Assembly: GCA_024196135.1 (NCBI GenBank)
Contig: JAMQCK010000667.1
Location: 1-18,050 of the forward strand
DNA: 18,050 nucleotides
Origin: Pleurotus ostreatus/Saccharomyces cerevisiae fusant
Taxonomy: Eukaryota; Opisthokonta
Direction of reading: 5' to 3'
Shown here: positions 1 through 7,623 of the stretch, piece by piece
How positions within the stretch are numbered: position 1 is the first letter of the stretch
Layout: each line of letters starts with the position of its first letter
The notes under the pieces: model-generated
What the model was told of the DNA's origin: nothing
Databases searched by the model: none
What the model saw: the letters and a program-made list of their open reading frames with translations, nothing else
Translations under genes and position numbers: made by a program

Positions 1-557
1 GAAGGCGCAGGAAGAACTTAGCAGGATTATCACGACGACAGTGATGAAGGTGGGAACAGAGAACGAATCGCTCAATTAGGCCGGACCGGAACTCTGCCGA
101 AGCCAGCGCGTGGCCAAGACGCCCTTCACCGCGCTCATGCGTTTGCAGTTACAGGTGCTACATTGATCAGAACTGAGGGTAGAGATTTCTGCTTCAAGAT
201 GTTATGGTCGTCATACGCACTGTTGCCATCGACGCAGGTTACCGGAATACTGAGTCGAACACTGTTTTCACGTGACTGTGAGACTTCTCGGGGACTACCG
301 GTGGCGGCAGCAGCCTCGCGGCGAACTTGCTCTCAAACGCCTTCGCCTCTCCATGCTGAGTATACGACTGTCCTCCTCATCAGTCTCTGCCGCTGACATA
401 CTTGTGTATGCCTTTCATCCTCAAGCTCGTTCTACGCCGTGGATCTCTTCAAAGTCGCCGGAGGGTCGTCATATAGAACGAGACTCAGACATGGAACGTT
501 GTCACGCAACGACTGACTTAGACAAAGCTTGAGTCTCGCATCGCCCCTAAGCTCGAC
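1..557. other. Left flank, no supported gene
   Basis: No reading frame here shows a recognisable domain. The ORFs are short, overlap on both strands and look like random translations. A 20-codon minus-strand ORF (138 down to 76) has a mitochondrial-presequence-like look and could be a first exon of a gene leaving the window to the left, but no convincing donor/acceptor pair extends it. A CGGACCG heptamer lies at 82-88; it shares the core of the three promoter sites described elsewhere but differs in its last two flanking bases. The 3' part is the upstream promoter of the RING gene. Confidence 0.5.
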
Positions 558-565
558 TATATAAG
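558..565 (+). promoter_or_regulatory. TATA box of the RING-finger gene
   Basis: TATATAAG lies about 150 bp upstream of the ATG at 717. With a start site about 30 bp downstream, the 5' UTR would be roughly 120 nt. It is rich in C and A, and the first ATG met after the TATA box is the chosen start, which supports that start. Confidence 0.55.
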
Positions 566-716
566 TCGCGAACTTGCGTTGACCAGCTCCTTGACTACCA
601 ACCACCACTTGACAGCACTCGTCTACCAGCATCAACCTCCCGTCAAGCACAGCTCCTCGTCGCGCTTTACTTCAAACCCAACTACACTCGCGCTCACCCA
701 ATTAACACTCGGCAAT

Positions 717-1608
717 ATGCACTCTCACTGCGAGCTGCCCACCTACGAGGATGCCTACTGTACGCTCTGCGATAAACTCTTTCACTCGAAGCAACTCCTC
801 CGCCAGCACGTCGAACACTCTACCGACCACCCTTACTGCAGTACATGCGATCGGCGGTTTCTGAACAACCATGCGATGCGGAAGGTACGTTTTTCAGACC
901 CTTCTTTCCTCGATTAGGCTGACTAGGCCCCCTAGCACTTCGCCGCATCGAAGAAGCACCTCTTCTGCGTCCACTGCGAGAAGCATTTCGACACTCCGTC
1001 TGGTCTGCGCTGGGTGTGTACCTCGTCTCTTTGCCTCAGTAATTCGCGTACTAACTTCGCTCCCCCAGCACAACAACCACTCGCGGTGCCACCTCAAGCG
1101 CAACGGCTACGACGTCCAAAGTCCTGCATATGACGTTAGCAACGTCGACATGAGCACTCCCGACTGGGAAGACAAGCTCGGCAGGCTCGAAGACGAGAAA
1201 ATGGCGGGCAAGGAGGAAGATATTCCCCTACCTTCTGACGCAAAATCGTTTTCTGAAGGCCGTCTGGACGCTGCTACTGTCATCGTACGTTCTTCTTCGC
1301 TCCATGCCCGGGACTGGTGTACTAACGTAGGGTTTAGTTGCAGAAGAAGTACACCACCCAAGCGAAGGTGCCCGTACTCAAGCAGCGCTGCCCGATCTGC
1401 CTCTCGACACCCAAGACCGTCGTGGCCACGCACTGCGGCCACTTATTCTGCGCACCGTGAGTACAATACTTGCCCTGCCTGACGGCTTCATTATTGACGT
1501 CCAGCTAGATGCATCGAACAAGTCGTCGCGGAGAAGGGCTCTTGCCCGACATGTCGAAAGCCCAGCTACAAGGTGCAGCTGCGCAAGGTCGACTTGAGGG
1601 TCTTTTAA
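717..1608 (+). CDS. C2H2 zinc-finger plus C-terminal RING protein (putative E3 ubiquitin ligase)
   Basis: Spliced exons are 717-884, 936-1013, 1069-1284, 1338-1456 and 1509-1608, giving 226 aa. The four introns are 51-55 nt and GT-AG. Three C2H2-like fingers come first: C15/C18/H31/H34, C41/C44/H57/H64 and C67/C70/H83 with H86 or H90. A polar, acidic linker (about 95-150) follows, then a canonical C3HC4 RING: C172, C175, C187, H189, C192, C195, C206, C209. The Pro after the sixth zinc ligand's CP pair (P207) and I174 fit an E2-binding RING-HC. RING domains of this type usually recruit an E2 ubiquitin-conjugating enzyme, so a small ubiquitin ligase with nucleic-acid- or protein-binding fingers is likely; the target is unknown. 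Introns 1 and 2 both fall in phase 0 just before the first His of fingers 2 and 3. Exon structure is well supported because frame and all zinc ligands are preserved across every junction. Confidence 0.85.
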
Positions 1609-1912
1609 TACTGCCTACTTTTCCGCCTCTGTCTTGCACCTTTTACCCAGCCCTCTGTAGATACCATGAATGCATACTCAGTCGAACAGAGCACGATCCA
1701 TCTTTAGTCTGAGGAGGAATTGAACGTCTATCTTTAGGTCCGTACGCGGTCAGCTGGTCTGCGGGGCGCGCCCAGTGGCGTGGTTTCTGCGTGGTTCTTC
1801 TGATGCGCACCGTTTACGAGCATGATTCTTCGCGACATCCGGACAACGCTGCCCTTTCTGTTCTTGCCACCATCATCGTCGTCTGTTCTGGCGCTGCGCA
1901 CGACGACTGACG
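1609..1912. other. Intergenic: 3' UTR of RING gene and promoter of secreted-protein gene
   Basis: About 300 bp with no coding signal. It should hold the terminator of the RING gene and the promoter of the following gene on the same strand. I see no clear TATA box. Confidence 0.5.
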
Positions 1913-2631
1913 ATGCTTGCCCCTGCTGCTCTCGTCCTCGCGGCTTCAGCGCTGTTGCGTGCAGGTGCGTGGTCTACGCGAGTCCAATAGTCTTATTCTG
2001 ATCTTCGATCGTCTATAATAGGTGTAGCCCTCGCCGACGATGTCACGCTGTACACGGTGCACACCGAAGAACTGAATCCGTCCATCATCAGCGAGTACTC
2101 TGCGACGGTTTCCGCCGTCGGGACTGCATCTGACAGCGCGGCGACAACCTACGTCGAGGAGATCGCAATCTCAAAGCTCGAGTATGTCTTCACGGACAAG
2201 GACCAGACAATGACGATCATTTCTGAGCCAAAAACCGAGACGCGTGAGTGACCTTCTGCACACCCTATTGAGAAATATTTCTCACTCATCATCGCCTTCC
2301 AGGAACCTTCGTCGAGGGCGCGTCGACGTTCTTCGTGAGCGAGCCCGCGTTTGCGACGTCTACGACTTGGGCAGGACATATCGCGAAGTTCACGAACCCC
2401 TCCTTACAAGAGGAGTGCTCGTATGACCCGGATAATGGCAAGGGCAGCTGTGTGGTGGTCGTCGGACCAGAAGGCAATCTCCCCAGTGGCGCGACGAGAT
2501 CATTTACGGGCGCTTTGCAGCCCTATCAGACTATTGAGGCCAATGGCGCTGCAGAATCAGGTTTGCGGAGTTGGACGTATTCGCTCGCGTTGACTAGCTT
2601 ACTGATTTTTATGTCGACGACTTGCGTATGA
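1913..2631 (+). CDS. Small secreted, probably GPI-anchored cell-surface protein
   Basis: Exons are 1913-1964, 2022-2243 and 2303-2631, giving 200 aa; introns are 57 and 59 nt, both GT-AG. The N-terminus is a signal peptide (hydrophobic 2-22, likely cleavage after VALA22 before DDV). The middle is rich in Thr, Ser and Val and polar, with only two mature-region cysteines (C130 and C141), which could form one disulfide. The C-terminus has small residues around N172-S177 (candidate omega site), then a hydrophobic stretch running to the end, the usual GPI-attachment signal. No enzyme domain is recognised. Many basidiomycetes encode such Ser/Thr-rich wall or surface proteins of unknown role. A GT at 2561 could start a further intron, but reading through gives the GPI signal, so I kept it as exon. 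It converges on the oxidoreductase gene with only 79 bp between stop codons. Confidence 0.72.
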
Positions 2632-2710
2632 GCGCTACCCGCGTCCATATCTACTGGATGTTCATTCTATTTACTACGATGCCATCGTACATACCCCACT
2701 TATCGAAGCC

Positions 2711-4293
2711 CTACAGCGGCAGATTCAAATCCTTCACATACATAAATTTGTCCGAGTTGAAGCTCTCGTTCGCAAGCAGCCCAACCACCAACGCCATCGC
2801 CCCATCCCGCTCGGTCGCCCCCTGCTTCGCCGCGTCGCCCGTATCCGCTGCATCGCCTTCCAAAGGCCCAAACAGGACGTTGAGCATCCGCGTGTCCCCG
2901 CCGCCGTGCGCGGAGTGGTCGATCTCAATTGGCAGGCGCTCGGGCTTGCCCCACAAACGCTGTAGGGTGACGGTGGCACCGCCGGCACGGGGGAGGGCCT
3001 CGGTGCCGTGGATGAGGCCGCCGAGGGTGTCTTGGTCCTCGGCGAGGCGGTATTGGGATTCGACGACGTCGAGCTCGAGGCGGCCGTGGGAGCCGTTGAA
3101 GGCGACGCGGTAGCCTTCCCAGGGGGAGTAGGCGGTCTGTAGTCGTGGTCAGCTAGGCCAACACGAAGAAAGAGTGCATACCAAGTGGTAAGTCATTATT
3201 GCACCGGACTTGTAGCGCACCATGACGCCCATATCGTCCTCGATGCCAATATCAGGCGCGAAAACCTGGAGATCAAAGTCAGCTGCGAGGGGTTGGAGGA
3301 GAAGCATATACATACATTCTGGTCGCGATGATAGCCGTCCTCGTCTTCCGCATCCGCGTATATACGCTTTAGCGTATCGTCCTTCTCAAGATGAATCGCG
3401 AAGGGGTCCTTCTTCGCCTCCTCGCTCCCTCGCGCGCGGACGTAGTCGCGCGCCCATCCGTGTCGTTTGCCGTTCTCTTCGCCGTAGAATCCGAGCTTGC
3501 CCATTCCCGCGACGGCTTCGGGTTCGGAATTGATCCACCAGTTGACGAGGTCGAAGTGGTGTCCGGATTTGTGTATCATGAGTCCGCCAGAGTTCGTCTT
3601 CTGGCGGTGCCAACGGCGGAAGTAGTCGGCGCCGTGGACAGTGTCCAGGAGCCACTCAAAGTGTACGGAGAGAACTAAGGAAGTATGAGCAAGATAACAA
3701 GCGTTTATCAAGAGCAGCATACCTTGACCGATTTTTCCGTCTGCGATGGTCCGCTTGACGAGTTCGTGCACGGGATTATACCTATCCAAGGGTTGGTGGA
3801 ACTCTCCTCAGATAGACCTCCGTGCTTACCTGTAGTTGAAAGTCACGGTGACATGGTTGTTCGTGTCCTTCACCGTCTGAAGTATGCGACGACACTTCTC
3901 GATATCCGTCGTCATTGGCTTCTCGGTGAGTACCTTGACTGCGAGATGCTTAGTAGGTGAGTAGGAGAGATACTTGGGGGCCATACCTCCTGCTTTGAGA
4001 GCCGGTACAATATAGAGATCATGAAGGGCGTCGACGCAGGTGATGACCACTATTTCGACCTTCTCCTTCGAAAGCATCTCTTCAAACTGATCTGGAAGGT
4101 ACACAGGAACCGTTGGTGCACCAAGTTCGGTCAGAAGGTCATTGTAGTAGGCCGCGCGCTTGGAGTTAGGCTCGCAGAACGCGACCACCTGACTGGACGC
4201 TCGTGCGACGACGCCACGCACGAACATGGCCGCGCGGCTTCCGCAGCCGACAACAGCGACGCGGCCGCCTAGCGTTTGGTTTTGGGAGGACAT
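2711..4293 (-). CDS. Gfo/Idh/MocA-family NAD(P)-dependent oxidoreductase
   Basis: Exons on the minus strand are 4293-3987, 3938-3830, 3781-3723, 3674-3316, 3265-3182 and 3136-2711, giving 447 aa; the five introns are 45-50 nt. The N-terminal Rossmann fold shows GCGSRAA (G16-x-G18), an acidic residue after strand 2 (E41), and the family's EKP motif (E108-K109-P110), whose Lys is the usual catalytic/substrate contact. The C-terminal domain shows GGLMIHKSGHHFD (188-200), matching the family's GG...H..D signature with H197/H198 and D200. Family members oxidise or reduce sugars, inositols, dihydrodiols or related polyols; the substrate here cannot be read from sequence. No signal peptide is visible, so it is likely cytosolic. 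The start is the ATG at 4293; only a GTG lies in frame upstream. It is divergent from the MFS transporter and has a CCGGACCGCC site at -95 to -104. Confidence 0.9.
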
Positions 4294-4346
4294 GATGGGG
4301 ATCTTCACCGAGCGCGCGACACGAGCGAGGCATACTTATGTGTGTA

Positions 4347-4360
4347 GGCTATCGATAGCC
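4347..4360. promoter_or_regulatory. Perfect 14-bp palindrome in the divergent promoter
   Basis: GGCTATCGATAGCC reads the same on both strands. It lies 54-67 bp upstream of the oxidoreductase ATG, between that gene and the shared CCGGACCGCC site. Position and perfect symmetry make it a candidate dimeric transcription-factor site; the factor is unknown. Confidence 0.35.
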
Positions 4361-4387
4361 TTGCCAGCTGACGTGGGGAACGGGATC

Positions 4388-4397
4388 GGCGGTCCGG
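4388..4397 (-). promoter_or_regulatory. Shared promoter site CCGGACCGCC (oxidoreductase copy)
   Basis: The minus-strand 10-mer CCGGACCGCC contains the inverted repeat CGG-A-CCG. It lies 95-104 bp upstream of the oxidoreductase start and in its sense orientation. Identical copies precede the MFS and GH78 genes. CGG half-sites are typical of fungal Zn(II)2Cys6 activators; which one binds, if any, is inference. Confidence 0.5.
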
Positions 4398-4902
4398 GAG
4401 ACCTCCAGGGCGACGAGCAAGTCAATGACAAGCGCCAAAGTAGGGTAAATCATTGATTGGTGTGAATGAAGACTTATTGCCTTGTCGCGAGAGAAACTAA
4501 GAGCATGCGGATGTTGCGGGCAGTACCCTGAACATGGAAGTCGCGGTGAAGAGTTGTTCGATGGCTTTGTTCAGACGCACGGCAACGGCCGAATCCATGG
4601 GAGATTGTGGCGTTGTTGCATCACCATCACCTGAGTCCGCCATCACGGAACTCTGCAGCGGTATTGGCGACTTTGTCCAGGTGACTACATGCCTTCACGA
4701 ATATCCCTCCTTCTTACATTGCTTCCAGGTCGCTAGATACGCGAATACACCGTCCAGCGCCGAGGGCCACAGAGTAGATCAAAGAGTGAATCATACAGCC
4801 TAATGCAGCCAGCTTGAGCAAATGCTGCGCGGATGAACGTCAATCTCTATGGTAGTGCCTGATTTCCGAGCTTACCGACATAGCTAGATGTCTTTTGACC
4901 TT

Positions 4903-4912
4903 CCGGACCGCC
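4903..4912 (+). promoter_or_regulatory. Shared promoter site CCGGACCGCC (MFS transporter copy)
   Basis: The plus-strand 10-mer CCGGACCGCC lies 106-115 bp upstream of the MFS ATG at 5018 and in its sense orientation. It is overlapped on its 5' side by TGACCTTCC (4896-4904), a 9-mer that also occurs in the GH78 promoter (minus strand, 10152-10160). Confidence 0.5.
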
Positions 4913-5017
4913 CAGCATCACGCGGTGTCGAGAGACATCATGTGAAGGTAAATTGTTGGATAAAAGACGCCACTCTTCTCGAGAGTAGGCGGTCGACGTA
5001 TTCCTCCCATCCCTATC

Positions 5018-7318
5018 ATGGTGCACAAAAATACGCAAACAGACTCGCCATTCAAGGCTACAGTTAACCAGATTGAAGAGGTCGAGGTACTATCGACGAC
5101 CAGCGCTGCAGGACCCTCCAAAGCCAACGCGGGCGACGCAGCGCTCGAAGTGCTTGGGCGCAGCGATGTGCGTCGCGAGATAACGATCGAGGAGGACAGG
5201 CGCGTGCGACGGAAGATAGACCTCTGGCTCATGCCCGTCATTGTCATGGTGTACATGTTGCAGCAGCTGGACAAGTACGTGACTAGACGCCGAAGCTTCT
5301 CACTCACTCATCGGACTTCAGGTCTTCCCTATCCTATACATCTGTTTTTGGTATCGTGGAGGACACCGGTGCGTTGTCGGGCCTCGACGAAGCTCGGCGG
5401 ACTTCTGACTATGACGCAGGCTTGAAGGGGCAGGAATACAGCTGGCTCAGTAGCATCGTATACGTCGCGCAACTCATATGGCAGCCTGTCTCATCGTATC
5501 TGCTCGTCCGCCTCCCTGTGGCAAAGTATTGTAAGTGCAGATGCAATCGCTGTCTTCGCGGACCTAACGCCGTACAGTGTTCGTCCATGTCTTCATGTGG
5601 GGAGTTTGCGTAGCGTCTACCGCTGCTGCCCATAATTTTGCTGGTCTCATCACCGCCCGCTTCTTCCTTGGCATCTTCGAGGCTACAGTCGGTGCGTGGC
5701 CGAACTTCTTCCAATATATCTGACGCTAACGATGCGCTGGTCAGCCCCTTGCTTCATTACCATTACGCAAATGGTAGGACTTTGTCTTAGGTGGCCAGTC
5801 TCGAAGGTGTTCTCAAATATCAACAGTGGTGGCGGCGACGCGAGCAAACCATGCGACTGGCTATTTGGATGGCCGCCAACGGCGGAACGGGCATGGCGAG
5901 TCTCGACGTGCTGCTCCCCAACGACGGTTCGACTGACTGCCGTAGTTTGGATCCCTACTATCTTGGGGCCTTGGGCACATCGGAGGGAGCTTGCGCCCGT
6001 ATCAGGTACTTCGTTGGCGCGGGATCAGCGACTTGTCGTACCTAAGACGGCATTTTAGACCATCTTCTTGTTCATCGGGTGCTTGACGACTGCATGCTCG
6101 CCTATCATACTGTGAGCTCTTTCCGCATCTTCGACTACATATTAGCTGATCTCGCGCAAGGCTCGTCCTTCCCGATTCGCCTATCAAGGCGAAGTTCCTC
6201 TCTCAAGACGAGAAGATAATCGCTATCGAGCGCATACGCGCTAACAACCAGGTGCGCTCGCTTCGTTGAGCAGGATGAAGGAGTTGCTGAAGGGTCTTAG
6301 GGTACCGAAACCAAAGTCTGGAAGTGGGAGCAAGTAAACGAGCTGCTCCTCGATCCTAAGACGTACCTTTGGTTCGCACTCCTGTTTCTCTGCGCGTACG
6401 TCCAAACGCTCCTCACTGATTGCATTTTTCTAACGCCCCTGGCAGTCTCCCCAGCGGCGGCATCGGCGCCTTCGGCCCCCTCATCATCAACGGCTTCGGC
6501 TTCGACCAGTTCTACACCATCCTCTTCAACATCCCCTTCTCCGCGCTGCAGGTCGTACTGACCCTCCTCTCGGCCTGGGTCTCGCAGCGCATCAAGCTCA
6601 AGTGGCCAGTGGTGTTCTTCCTCACGCTTCCGGCGATTGGCGGTGCGTCGGCGCTTCTCGTGCTAGGTCGGGCTCCGTCCATCAAGAACGAGCTATTGGG
6701 CTGCTACTATGTTCTGTCGTTCTTCACTGCGCTTCGTGAGTCCCTTTCTTTGACCGTCGGGTATATGATCTGACGTGCACTCCTCAGAGCCGATGCTGTA
6801 TACTTGGAGCTCACAGAACACCGCCGGGCATACCAAGAAACTATGCACGACGGGACTTGTCTTCGTCGCACAGTGCACGGGGAACGTGGGTCTTGTTCTC
6901 CGAGCCAATCTTTGTGAATTTTACTCATGCTTGTCTTCTAGATCGTAGGACCTCTGCTTTATACGACCGAAGAGAAGCCCTACTATCGCAGAGGCCTTGT
7001 CGCAAAGTGGGTCGCTTCAATTTTTACGCTGGACTGTCACTGACCACGATCCCCAGCTTGGCATGCTGGATCGCCCTCGCAGTTTTGAGCCTCATCACGG
7101 CCGCCTACCTTGCGTTCCTCAACAAGCGACACGCAGCTCGGCGTATAGCGGTCGGCAAGGCTGGAGTGGTTGTCGATGCGTCACTCGAGGATTATGCTGG
7201 GCGGCGAACCGTGGCGGAGGGTGGCGTCGAGAAGCAGCGGGGAGAGACGCTTGCGAATGAGCGCGCTTTCGATGACTTGACGGATTTGCAGAACGAGGAC
7301 TTCATTTATGCTTTGTAG
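5018..7318 (+). CDS. MFS transporter, allantoate permease (Dal5/ACS) family
   Basis: Fourteen exons: 5018-5274, 5322-5368, 5420-5530, 5578-5691, 5745-5773, 5827-5895, 5946-6005, 6059-6111, 6161-6251, 6301-6395, 6446-6735, 6788-6885, 6942-7006, 7057-7318; 546 aa. Introns are 47-56 nt. After a cytosolic N-terminus of about 70 residues come the family's marks: RRKIDLWLMP before TM1, EDTGLKGQEYSWLSS before TM2, the WWRRREQ motif (187-193), LLSWGLGHI, LPDSPIKAKFL after TM6, and FGFDQFYTILFNIPF and YTTEEKPYYRRG in the second half. The length fits the usual 480-560 aa and 12 membrane segments. Relatives import organic anions (allantoate, nicotinate, pantothenate, biotin, sugar acids) with protons across the plasma membrane; the substrate is unknown. 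The intron at 5896-5945 starts with GC. The upstream site CCGGACCGCC is shared with the oxidoreductase and GH78 genes. Confidence 0.9.
5896..5945 (+). other. Non-canonical GC-AG intron in the MFS gene
   Basis: The intron begins GCGAGT and ends CCGTAG, is 50 nt long and has a CTGAC-like branch near 5933. Splicing joins NGGTGM to FGSLLSWGLGHI, which restores the family spacing between NG and the next glycine. The competing GT donor at 5908 would give a 38-nt intron, shorter than any other here, and would add four residues. Confidence 0.7.
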
Positions 7319-7500
7319 TCCACCAAGCGTGACAGTAACTTGGACTTACTGTAACAATCTAGCGCGCGAGCGGGCTTGGAGGTTTGCTATCGAAGTCAAA
7401 GGAGTCAGCCTTGATTCAAACTGGCATAACGCTGCTGACGGGGTTAGTTCGACTCATGGTTGGAGCTTGTCCGCAACAGGACTTGCTTGGGGCTGAAGGC
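7319..7500. other. 3' region of the MFS gene
   Basis: About 180 bp between the MFS stop and the tail of the tRNA transcription unit on the other strand. No gene or clear signal is seen beyond an expected transcript end. Confidence 0.5.
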
Positions 7501-7517
7501 AAAAAGGATGTGGAAAA
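7501..7517 (-). terminator. Pol III T-run terminators behind the tRNA
   Basis: On the minus strand TTTT (7517-7514) comes 8 nt after the tRNA 3' end, and TTTTT (7505-7501) follows as a back-up. Both are standard RNA polymerase III stop signals. Confidence 0.7.
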
Positions 7518-7525
7518 TCATAGAT

Positions 7526-7607
7526 GCATTAAGGGGGAATCGAACCCCCGGCGGGTCGAAGGTTGCCTTCGTGGCAACGACCCAGGTTACCACTACCCCA
7601 TTAATGC
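7526..7607 (-). tRNA. tRNA-Gly (anticodon GCC) with a 12-nt intron
   Basis: The 82-nt gene folds into a full cloverleaf: 7-bp acceptor GCATTAA/TTAATGC, a D arm with loop TAGTGGTAA, 5-bp anticodon stem GGTCG/CGACC, 4-nt variable loop, and T stem GGGGG/CCCCC closing the loop TTCGATT. The B box GGTTCGATTCC matches the consensus. The anticodon loop is 19 nt: TT-GCC-A, then a 12-nt intron CGAAGGCAACCT at the usual 37/38 site, then T. The intron's GGCAA can pair with TTGCC over the anticodon, as expected of a precursor recognised by the tRNA splicing endonuclease. CCA is not encoded, as in eukaryotes. It lies 14 bp downstream of the GH78 stop codon on the same strand. Confidence 0.93.
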
Positions 7608-7617
7608 GATGGAAGTC

Positions 7618-7623
7618 TTTATT
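7618..7623 (-). terminator. AATAAA poly(A) signal overlapping the GH78 stop codon
   Basis: AATAAA on the minus strand overlaps the last two bases of the GH78 TAA stop. Cleavage 10-30 nt downstream would fall inside the tRNA-Gly gene, so the mRNA 3' end and the tRNA gene probably overlap. Confidence 0.45.

Larger units (their letters stand above)
4294..5017. promoter_or_regulatory. Divergent intergenic promoter of oxidoreductase and MFS transporter
   Basis: These 724 bp separate two head-to-head genes. No ORF in it has a recognisable domain. It holds two copies of CCGGACCGCC, each pointing toward the nearer gene, plus the 14-bp palindrome close to the oxidoreductase. No strong TATA box is seen. 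The layout fits joint control of both genes from one region. Confidence 0.6.

Noticed and set aside
76..138. 20-codon minus-strand ORF with presequence-like composition
   Set aside because: Too short, and no convincing splice pair extends it to the window edge.
4534..4803. 89-aa plus-strand ORF in the divergent promoter
   Set aside because: No domain, no promoter of its own, and it lies in the shared regulatory region; likely chance.
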